6,342 bases of DNA from an uncultured bacterium (GTDB lineage: Bacteria; Bacteroidota; Bacteroidia; Bacteroidales; Bacteroidaceae). The stretch lies in NCBI GenBank assembly GCA_945788485.1, contig CALZMB010000133.1:1-6342 (forward strand), given 5' to 3'. The position numbers were made by a program, and so were the translations under genes. This document shows, one piece after another, positions 1 to 5,056 of the stretch. The notes below the pieces were generated by a model, which ran no database searches, was not told the DNA's origin, and saw nothing but the letters and a program-made list of their open reading frames with translations. The stretch's first letter is position 1, and every line of letters begins with the position of its first letter.

Positions 1-103
1 CAACAAGGTCATGGCTCTTGTTGCCGTGGATGTTCACCACCATGCCGACACCACAAGCATCATGCTCATAGCTCGCGTTGTATAATCCATTTCCCTTTTT
101 CAT
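1..103 (-). CDS. gltB: Glutamate synthase large subunit, N-terminal fragment
   Basis: This is the start of a minus-strand gene that runs off the left edge, with 34 complete codons visible. The translation begins MKKGNGLYNASYEHDACGVG and continues into MVVNIHG. This matches the N-terminus of the glutamate synthase large subunit: a short propeptide, then a cysteine in the EHDACGVG context. In that family the propeptide is removed so that the cysteine (Cys17 here) becomes the N-terminal nucleophile of a class II glutamine amidotransferase domain, which releases ammonia from glutamine for transfer to 2-oxoglutarate. Only this motif can be checked; the synthase and FMN domains lie outside the window. 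The ATG at 103 is chosen because a consensus Bacteroidetes promoter lies about 45 bases upstream and the sequence before the ATG is A-rich. Other class II amidotransferases start with Cys too, but the EHDACGVG propeptide context is specific to GltB-type proteins. Confidence 0.85.
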   Translation of the reverse strand, partial: MKKGNGLYNASYEHDACGVGMVVNIHGNKSHDLV

Positions 104-148
104 AATGTTTATGTTTCTAAATCCGATATTATCCTTACAAAACGTCTG

Positions 149-180
149 CAAAATTACATATTTTCTTTCTTATTGTCAAA
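149..180 (-). promoter_or_regulatory. Bacteroidetes-type promoter of gltB
   Basis: On the minus strand there is TTTG (177-180), a 20-base spacer, and TAATTTTG (149-156). This matches the Bacteroidetes primary sigma consensus TTTG-N19-21-TAnnTTTG. Transcription would start near 143, giving a leader of about 40 bases before the gltB ATG at 103. No binding site for a nitrogen regulator is recognisable. Confidence 0.75.
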
Positions 181-321
181 CATCACATCATTCTTTCTCA
201 TTTCTATTTTTCTATATCTTATGTGATATTTACAGAAAGCATGTATTTGCGCGTATTTTCCTTTCGTATTGTAAGCAGGGAAATGGAAGACTCTTACACT
301 TTGAATGTTTATTGCTTTATG

Positions 322-423
322 TCAAGGTCTTTTGTCTGCCATGGCTATGCGCGCCGGATGGCCCATCGCCTTGGCGAAGCGCGCAAGATGCTCCTGGCGG
401 ATGCTGTAGTCTTTGTTTGCCAT
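322..423 (-). pseudogene. Truncated ArsR-type winged-helix regulator remnant
   Basis: A 33-codon minus-strand frame starts at ATG 423. It reads MANKDYSIRQEHLARFAKAM, then GHPARIAMADKRP and a stop. The stretch QEHLARFAKAMGHPARIA resembles the first helix of ArsR/SmtB-family winged-helix regulators (typically ..LAKALGHPxRIAIL..). After about residue 27 the resemblance stops abruptly and the frame ends six codons later, whereas full family members are around 100 residues. The DNA-recognition helix and any metal site are therefore missing. No continuation of the family sequence is apparent in the next 200 bases downstream. A promoter-like sequence sits upstream at 448-479. The simplest reading is a gene whose 3' part was deleted. 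A genuine 33-residue protein cannot be excluded. The family assignment rests on a short stretch and is moderately sure. Confidence 0.6.
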
Positions 424-447
424 TGTCGTCGTCTTTATAGTTGTTTG

Positions 448-479
448 GAAAATTACGAACAAATGGACATATATCCAAA
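448..479 (-). promoter_or_regulatory. Promoter of the truncated ArsR-like gene
   Basis: On the minus strand there is TTTG (476-479), a 20-base spacer, and TAATTTTC (448-455), which is the Bacteroidetes consensus with one mismatch in the last base. It lies about 25 bases upstream of the ATG at 423, so the leader would be very short. Promoter and start codon appear to have survived the loss of the rest of the gene. Confidence 0.5.
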
Positions 480-522
480 CATATTCACACATTTCAACCG
501 TATTGCACGTCTATCACGACCC

Positions 523-574
523 ATAAAGGCTGTACCACGCGAAGCTTGTCAGACTCGCTTGGTACAGCCTTTAT
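523..574 (-). terminator. Long perfect hairpin after tdh, probable terminator
   Basis: Two 15-base arms, ATAAAGGCTGTACCA at 523-537 and its exact reverse complement at 560-574, surround a 22-base loop. Within the loop, GCGA (539-542) can pair with TCGC (555-558) and lengthen the stem. The hairpin starts 33 bases past the tdh stop codon, the right place to end the kbl-tdh transcript. The T-rich end of the stem (CCTTTAT) is short and no long T-run follows, so it is not a textbook Rho-independent terminator. It could alternatively be a small inverted-repeat element or processing site. Confidence 0.55.
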
Positions 575-606
575 TGCCGGCGAACGTATATACGCAGAAA
601 TCTCCC

Positions 607-1635
607 CTACTCTTCCCAGTCAAGTATCACCTTGCCGCAGAGCCCAGACTCCATGACATCAAATCCTTTCTGGAAATCGTCGATGTGGAAATGGTGCGTG
701 ATGACAGGCGAGAGGTCGAGGCCGGAAATCAGCATCTGCTGCATCTTGTACCATGTCTCCCACATCTGCCTGCCGTAGATGCCTTTTATCGTCAGCGCCT
801 TGAAGATTATCTCGCTCCAATCTACTGTCGTGGTTGGAGGCAGTATGCCTAACTGCGCTATATGCGAGCCGTTGTACATGTGCGACACCATGTCGCGGAA
901 CGCCACCGGCGAGCCGGACATCTCCAAGCCGACATCGAAGCCGGAGATTTTCAGCTCTTTCATCGCGCCCTCTATCGTCTCGCCTTTCGCCGCGTTGACG
1001 ACATGGGTAGCACCCATCTTGCGGGCTATGTCGAGGCGGTAGTCGTTGAGGTCAGTGACAATGACGTTCTTCGCTCCGGCAAAGCGTGCTATGGCTGTCG
1101 CCATCGTGCCTATCAGTCCGGCGCCGGTGATGAGGACATCCTCTCCAAGCAGCGGGAAAGCCAAGGCGGTGTGCGTGGCATTGCCGAAGGGGTCCATGAT
1201 GGCAGCTATGTCGTCCGTGATGCGTTTGTCGAGCTTCACGACATTCGACTCTGGTATGCAGAGATATTCCGCGAACGCTCCGTCACGGTTCACGCCCACG
1301 CTGATGCTGTTCTCGCAGATATGCAGCTTGCCGCGCCGGCAGTTGCGGCAGTGTCCGCAGGCGATATGCCCCTCTCCTGTCACACGGTCGCCCACCTTGA
1401 TGTTCTGCACGCCCGCGCCCACGTCTGCCACTACGCCGACATACTCATGCCCGAGGGTCATCGGCGTGCGGACCGTCTTCTGGCTCCATTCGTCCCATTT
1501 ATATATATGCAGGTCTGTTCCGCAAATCGCGGTCTTGCGTATCTTTATAAGCACATCGTTGACACCCACTTCCGGTATCGGCACATCCTGCATCCAGATG
1601 CCTTTCTGTGCTTCTTTCTTTACTAATGCTTTCAT
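607..1635 (-). CDS. tdh: L-threonine 3-dehydrogenase
   Basis: This 342-residue protein is a zinc-dependent medium-chain dehydrogenase that oxidises L-threonine to 2-amino-3-ketobutyrate with NAD+ in the cytoplasm. Its length matches the usual Tdh size of about 341. Cys38 and the GHE pair His63-Glu64 are expected catalytic-zinc ligands. Cys93, Cys96, Cys99 and Cys107 form the structural zinc site. The motif DPFGNATHTAL (148-158) is characteristic of the threonine enzymes. GAGLIG (171-176) is the nucleotide-binding glycine motif, and Asp195 at the end of the next strand fits NAD preference. The ATG at 1635 aligns with the family start (MKALVKK). It lies downstream of kbl on the same strand, 169 bases away, and the gap is filled by an inverted-repeat element. 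No separate promoter was found between them, so co-transcription with kbl is likely. Its product is the substrate of Kbl. Confidence 0.95.
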   Translation of the reverse strand: MKALVKKEAQKGIWMQDVPIPEVGVNDVLIKIRKTAICGTDLHIYKWDEWSQKTVRTPMTLGHEYVGVVADVGAGVQNIKVGDRVTGEGHIACGHCRNCRRGKLHICENSISVGVNRDGAFAEYLCIPESNVVKLDKRITDDIAAIMDPFGNATHTALAFPLLGEDVLITGAGLIGTMATAIARFAGAKNVIVTDLNDYRLDIARKMGATHVVNAAKGETIEGAMKELKISGFDVGLEMSGSPVAFRDMVSHMYNGSHIAQLGILPPTTTVDWSEIIFKALTIKGIYGRQMWETWYKMQQMLISGLDLSPVITHHFHIDDFQKGFDVMESGLCGKVILDWEE

Positions 1636-1645
1636 ATTTTTTTGA

Positions 1646-1796
1646 GTTGACGAGTAAACGGGTTGACGAGTAAACGGGTTGACAAGTTGACGAGTAAACG
1701 AGTTGACGAGTTGATAGTATTTGAGTGATGAGTTTGAGTTGACAGTACTAACAACTTGTCAACTCGTCAACTTGTCAACTTGTCAACTTGTCAACT
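1646..1796. repeat. Octamer inverted-repeat element between kbl and tdh
   Basis: On the plus strand this is a run of 8-base units from 1646: GTTGACGA, GTAAACGG, GTTGACGA, GTAAACGG, GTTGACAA, GTTGACGA, GTAAACGA, GTTGACGA, GTTGATAG. A 20-base core (1718-1737), GTTGACAG (1738-1745) and a 7-base linker follow. Then come five units of the opposite orientation, AACTTGTC or AACTCGTC (1753-1792), ending in AACT. The two halves are complementary, so the kbl-tdh transcript could fold here into a stem of several tens of base pairs in multiple registers. It fills nearly all of the gap between the kbl stop and the tdh start. A sister element lies at 3006-3156. A role in differential expression or mRNA stability is an inference. 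Confidence 0.85.
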
Positions 1797-1804
1797 AAAA
1801 GAAA

Positions 1805-2989
1805 CTATATCACGCCCAGTTCTTTGCCAATCTTCGTGAATGCCGCAATGCACGTGTCGAGATGTTCACGCTCGTGCGCGGCTGAGATTTGCACGCGTAT
1901 GCGGGCTTGACCCTTCGGCACTACAGGATAGAAGAAGCCGGTGACGTATATGCCCTCTTCCTGAAGTCTGGATGCCATAATCTGTGAGAGCTTCGCGTCA
2001 TAGAGCATCACGGCGCAGATGGCAGACTGTGTAGGCTTGATGTCGAAGCCGGCAGCAAGCATCTTGTCGCGGAAATAGTCGGTGTTGGCGTGAAGCTTGT
2101 CCTGAAGCTCGTTTGTCTCGTTCATCATCTGGAACATCTTTATGCCCGCGGCGACAACCATTGGCGGGAGGGAGTTGGAGAAGAGGTATGGGCGCGAACG
2201 CTGGCGAAGCATATCTATTATCTCTTTCTTGCCCGTCGTGAAGCCGCCCACAGCGCCGCCAAACGCCTTGCCCAGAGTGCCGGTGATTATCTCCACCTTG
2301 CCGCGCAGGTCATAAAGCTCTGTAACGCCGCGTCCCGTATCGCCTACAACGCCGGCTGAGTGTGATTCGTCAACCATCACCATCGCGTTGTATCTTTCTG
2401 CAAGCTCGTATATCTTGTCTAACGGACATACATTGCCGTCCATAGAGAAGACGCCGTCTGTGACGATGATGCGGAAGCGGCATTGCTGCGCCGCTTTCAG
2501 CTGCGCTTCAAGGTCTGCCATATCGGCATTGGCATAGCGGAATCGCTGCGCCTTGCACAGACGCACGCCGTCGATGATAGAAGCGTGGTTGAGGGCGTCT
2601 GAGATGATGGCATCGTCCGGACCGAGCAGAGGCTCGAAGACGCCGCCGTTGGCATCGAAGCAGGCGGCATAGAGGATGGTGTCTTCTGTGCCGAAGAAAT
2701 CGGCTATCGCCTTCTCCAGCTCCTTATGCCGGTCTTGCGTGCCGCAGATGAAACGCACCGAAGACATGCCATAGCCGCGTTCGTCCATCGCGCATTTCGC
2801 CGCCTCGATGAGTGCAGGATGGTTTGCCAAACCAAGATAGTTGTTCGCGCAGAAATTAAGAACGGTCTTCCCAGCTACGGTGATCTCCGCTCCCTGCGGA
2901 GAGCATATCAGACGCTCGTTCTTGTACAGGCCTGCCTCTTTTATAGAAGCAAGCTCGGATGACAGATGTTGCTGAAATTCGTTATACAT
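1805..2989 (-). CDS. kbl: 2-amino-3-ketobutyrate CoA ligase (glycine C-acetyltransferase)
   Basis: This 394-residue PLP-dependent enzyme of the alpha-oxoamine synthase family cleaves 2-amino-3-ketobutyrate with CoA into glycine and acetyl-CoA in the cytoplasm. Family members are about 398 residues, so it is complete. Visible marks include NFCANNYLGLANHP (45-58), which starts the conserved core, SSVRFICGTQ (76-85), His136 in NHAS (stacks on the PLP ring), and VDESHSAG with Asp207 and His210 (cofactor contacts). GTLGKAFGG contains Lys241, the expected Schiff-base lysine, and RIRVQISA (363-370) carries the substrate-carboxylate arginine. It differs from the related 8-amino-7-oxononanoate and serine palmitoyl transferases mainly by overall match; the adjacent tdh settles the assignment. 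The ATG at 2989 gives the usual N-terminus. It is the first gene of a kbl-tdh unit, expressed from the promoter at 3162-3192 through a leader of about 165 bases containing a repeat element. Confidence 0.95.
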   Translation of the reverse strand: MYNEFQQHLSSELASIKEAGLYKNERLICSPQGAEITVAGKTVLNFCANNYLGLANHPALIEAAKCAMDERGYGMSSVRFICGTQDRHKELEKAIADFFGTEDTILYAACFDANGGVFEPLLGPDDAIISDALNHASIIDGVRLCKAQRFRYANADMADLEAQLKAAQQCRFRIIVTDGVFSMDGNVCPLDKIYELAERYNAMVMVDESHSAGVVGDTGRGVTELYDLRGKVEIITGTLGKAFGGAVGGFTTGKKEIIDMLRQRSRPYLFSNSLPPMVVAAGIKMFQMMNETNELQDKLHANTDYFRDKMLAAGFDIKPTQSAICAVMLYDAKLSQIMASRLQEEGIYVTGFFYPVVPKGQARIRVQISAAHEREHLDTCIAAFTKIGKELGVI

Positions 2990-3005
2990 GATATTATTAG
3001 GTTAA

Positions 3006-3156
3006 GTTAACAAGTTGACAAGTTGACAAGTTGACAAGTTGACAAGTTGACAAGTTTATAGTTTTCAGTTGACAAGTTGATAGTTTTTGAGTGGTGAATC
3101 CGAGTTGACAGAACAAATAACTTGTCAACTCGTTTTACTCGTCAACTAAACTATAG
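3006..3156. repeat. Octamer inverted-repeat element in the kbl leader
   Basis: On the plus strand there is GTTAACAA, then five GTTGACAA units (3014-3053), GTTTATAG, a 6-base interruption, GTTGACAA (3068-3075) and GTTGATAG (3076-3083). A 20-base core (3084-3103), GTTGACAG, a 7-base linker and then opposite-orientation sequence AACTTGTCAACTCGT follow, continuing to about 3156. It has the same order of parts and the same core and linker lengths as the element at 1646-1796. It lies between the kbl start codon and the kbl promoter, so by the predicted start site it is transcribed as the 5' untranslated leader and can fold into a stem-loop there. Confidence 0.85.
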
Positions 3157-3161
3157 TGCTG

Positions 3162-3192
3162 CAAAGGTAATGTAAATAGCAGACAACGCAAA
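3162..3192 (-). promoter_or_regulatory. Bacteroidetes consensus promoter of kbl-tdh
   Basis: On the minus strand there is TTTG (3189-3192), a 19-base spacer and TACCTTTG (3162-3169), a perfect match to TTTG-N19-TAnnTTTG. Transcription should start near 3156, giving a leader of about 165 bases to the kbl ATG. This is the best promoter in the window. It is oriented only towards kbl. Confidence 0.85.
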
Positions 3193-3651
3193 GAAAAATG
3201 ATTAAAAAAAAATTAAAGCCGTCGGCAATCATCGTAATAAATATAAAAAACGGAGCGAAAAACTGACATTTTGCCACCAAAAAGCCTTGTCATCGAAGAA
3301 AACCCCTCCCATTACGGCCTACAACCGCGAAAACCACGCCCTGCAATAATCATTATGTCAGTTTGCATTACGTCCGTTTCCGTCATGCCAAACAGATAGC
3401 CCGACTGCTTGCCGTGACAGTGCGTCTGCACGAGAAAAATAAACAGAATTTAAGGTTTTGTCACGTTGCTTAACGCGAAATACTCGCTTAAAAATCACCG
3501 CAAAGACTTTCGGCGAGAAAAACGGCGCAATTTTGAATTTTGCGTATAACACTGACTGACAACACGTTACACGATTTCACCCCGAAAAACAAACTTCCTT
3601 GACTTGCAAAATAGTCAAAGTGAGCCTCCAAGACATATTATCTTGCCATGC

Positions 3652-3714
3652 AAAAGGTACTTGTTGACAAGGCAAGAAGTACTTGTTGGCAAGCCTAAAG
3701 GTATTGTTTCAGGC
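3652..3714 (+). repeat. Degenerate 22-base tandem repeat
   Basis: Two 22-base units lie end to end: 3652-3673 (AAAAGGTACTTGTTGACAAGGC in pattern) and 3674-3695, sharing the block GTACTTGTTG followed by CAAG. A third, shorter unit at 3696-3714 keeps AAAGGTATTGTT and the end AGGC. Each full unit carries a small CTTG/CAAG stem. No protein is encoded. Confidence 0.6.
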
Positions 3715-3731
3715 AGTTTTCTGCCGTTTTT
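3712..3731 (+). terminator. Weak terminator-like hairpin
   Basis: GGCAG (3712-3716), a TTTT loop and CTGCC (3721-3725) are followed by GTTTTT. This is the form of a short Rho-independent terminator on the plus strand, but the stem is only 5 base pairs and no gene reads into it, so its use is doubtful. Confidence 0.25.
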
Positions 3732-3795
3732 CGCACCGCAACGCTCTCTTTTTTGACGTATCAACAAGAAAAACACACTGTTCCATCTGTTTTTT

Positions 3796-3831
3796 CTCAA
3801 AAAATCACTGAACTTTTTTGAGTGTGATTTT
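3796..3831. other. Two overlapping, mutually exclusive hairpins
   Basis: CTCAAAAAA (3796-3804) pairs perfectly with TTTTTTGAG (3814-3822) across a 9-base loop. Alternatively AAAATCAC (3801-3808) pairs perfectly with GTGATTTT (3824-3831). The two stems share bases 3801-3804, so they cannot form together. No transcript through this segment is established. Confidence 0.4.
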
Positions 3832-3943
3832 AGTTAACAAATGCAAATTTACAACCCGCGCGACACTCAAGGTTTTACAAAAGCATGATGTCGCAGGGAG
3901 ATTTGCCGAGAACATTCTCAAAGCTATAAAAATAAACAAAAAA

Positions 3944-3975
3944 TTTGGTGGTTAATGAAGAATGACATAACTTTG
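3944..3975 (+). promoter_or_regulatory. Bacteroidetes-type promoter of the AsmA-like gene
   Basis: TTTG (3944-3947), a 20-base spacer and TAACTTTG (3968-3975) match the Bacteroidetes consensus. Transcription would start near 3981, about 35 bases before the ATG at 4017. A 12-base near-palindrome, GAGAACATTCTC, sits 24 bases upstream and could be an operator, but nothing confirms it. Confidence 0.75.
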
Positions 3976-4016
3976 CAGGCATATTGCAAATACATAATCC
4001 ATAAACACTTACTATT

Positions 4017-5039
4017 ATGCCTAAAACCGTTAAGAAGATTCTATGGTTCATCTTGGTGCTCGTTGTCATCGCTGTGGCTGTCGCATACCTCACCGCGCCC
4101 ACGGGCAAACACTACGTCAACGCGCACGGCGAAGAACTGATAGGGCGAAAGGTACACATCGAGGATTTCAAGTTCAACATCCTCACCGGAAACGCATCGC
4201 TCGGAAATGTCGCCATCTACGAGAAAAACGGCACCGACAAATTCATGGAGGTGGAAGACCTGAGCCTCAACTTCTCGCTCATGAAACTCATCACCGGCAA
4301 GATACACATCGACGGGATAGACATCGACGACGCGAAGATGAACATCGTGCAGCGCGACACGACATACAACTACGACGACCTCGTGGCATACATGTCGGAG
4401 GGCGAGCCAAGCGAATACTCCATCGGCAAACTGCGCATGAGCGGAATAGAAATCAACTACATGGACATGAGCGTCCCGTCTGTGCCGTTCTCATACTCCA
4501 TACACGACATGAAGGTGAAGGCTGACGATTTCACCACCTCCGGCAAGAACCACATCTTCATCACGGCAGAGCTGGGCAACGGCGGAGAGGCGAAGGTGGA
4601 ATACCACGGCGCGCTTGCCGACCAGAACAACATCGAGACGAAGGTGGAGCTGGAGGATGTGGACCTCAGAGACTTCTCGCCGATGTTCGTGCAGATGTTC
4701 GGACGAGAGATAACAGCCGGAGAGCTGCAGCTGACATCTGACATAAAGATTGTTGACGGCGAGATGCAGGGCACGAACAAAATCATCATCAAGGACGCTG
4801 AGGTGGAGAAAGTGAAGGGACTGGCGTTCAAGCCGGAGTTCCGCAGCCTGCCGCTGAAGACTTGCCTCTATTTCATCACCGACCGCGACGGCAAATGCGA
4901 ACTCGACATACCTGTATCGGGCAACCGGCACAATCCGAAGTTCTCATACAAACGCACACTGATGCGAGCCTTCGGACGCTCGCTCGGAAAAGCAATCCTC
5001 GGCAAGAAGAAAGCGGAAGACGCTGCAGAAGAAGACTGA
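4017..5039 (+). CDS. AsmA-like / DUF748-type membrane-anchored protein
   Basis: This 340-residue protein begins with a positively charged stretch (MPKTVKK) and one hydrophobic segment at about residues 8-25, consistent with a signal anchor that leaves the rest in the periplasm. The remainder alternates beta-strand-like segments such as GRKVHIEDFKFNILTGNASL (43-62), then EDLSLNFSLMKLITGKIHID (80-99), typical of AsmA-like and DUF748 repeats. Near the end, LDIPVSGNRHNPKFSYKRTL (296-315) and the following AFGRSLGKAI resemble the closing DUF748 motif (roughly VxGxxxNPxFS, then a helix). Larger relatives such as AsmA, TamB and YhdP work in outer-membrane maintenance or lipid transfer; this is a small single-unit form whose exact job is unknown. 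The tail (KKKAEDAAEED) is charged and probably flexible. It has its own promoter and stands alone on the plus strand. Fold family is fairly sure, function is not. Confidence 0.7.
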   Translation: MPKTVKKILWFILVLVVIAVAVAYLTAPTGKHYVNAHGEELIGRKVHIEDFKFNILTGNASLGNVAIYEKNGTDKFMEVEDLSLNFSLMKLITGKIHIDGIDIDDAKMNIVQRDTTYNYDDLVAYMSEGEPSEYSIGKLRMSGIEINYMDMSVPSVPFSYSIHDMKVKADDFTTSGKNHIFITAELGNGGEAKVEYHGALADQNNIETKVELEDVDLRDFSPMFVQMFGREITAGELQLTSDIKIVDGEMQGTNKIIIKDAEVEKVKGLAFKPEFRSLPLKTCLYFITDRDGKCELDIPVSGNRHNPKFSYKRTLMRAFGRSLGKAILGKKKAEDAAEED

Positions 5040-5041
5040 CC

Positions 5042-5054
5042 GCCGCCACGCGGC
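5042..5054. terminator. Short GC hairpin between convergent genes
   Basis: GCCGC (5042-5046), a CAC loop and GCGGC (5050-5054) fill the 17-base gap between the AsmA-like gene and the convergent SDR gene. It could help end both transcripts, but the stem is only 5 base pairs and no T-run follows on either strand. Confidence 0.3.
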
Positions 5055-5056
5055 TC

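Larger units (their letters stand above)
3193..3943. other. Gene-free region of about 750 bases
   Basis: No frame here has a recognisable product, a promoter or a convincing start. The short minus-strand frames at 3358-3552 and 3615-3800 look like chance. Base composition is uneven, with AT-rich ends and GC-richer patches. Visible structure includes an inverted repeat AAACTGACAT (3260-3269 and 3355-3364), a bulged hairpin TTAACGCG..CGCTTAA (3470-3491), and TTGACT..AGTCAA (3599-3618). Also present are a 22-base degenerate tandem repeat (3652-3714), overlapping hairpins at 3796-3831, GCGACA..TGTCGC (3860-3894) and the palindrome GAGAACATTCTC (3908-3919). No tRNA or known riboswitch is evident. 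It lies between the divergent promoters of kbl and the AsmA-like gene and may be a mosaic of dispersed repeats or decayed sequence. Confidence 0.6.

Noticed and set aside
78..852. Plus-strand frames of 120 and 209 codons between gltB and tdh
   Set aside because: They run antisense to the gltB start, the ArsR-like remnant and the tdh end, have low-complexity or arbitrary composition and no promoter.
862..1645. Long plus-strand open frames opposite tdh (862-1626 and 1046-1645)
   Set aside because: They are antisense to a gene with complete catalytic and zinc motifs; their translations show no family features.
1646..1796. Possible CRISPR array from regularly spaced GTTGACAA/GTTGACGA units
   Set aside because: The units are 8 bases long with no unique spacers, they reverse orientation halfway, and no cas genes are near. 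The same holds for 3006-3156.
3014..3111. Repeated TTGACA words that look like sigma-70 -35 boxes
   Set aside because: They are part of the octamer repeat, lack paired TATAAT boxes, and Bacteroidetes promoters use TTTG/TAnnTTTG, which is clearly present at 3162-3192.
2990..3161. A threonine or glycine riboswitch in the kbl leader
   Set aside because: The leader is almost all octamer repeat and shows none of the conserved glycine-aptamer sequence.
3358..3800. Minus-strand frames of 64 and 61 codons in the gene-free block
   Set aside because: No promoter, no recognisable domain, composition typical of translated non-coding AT-rich sequence.
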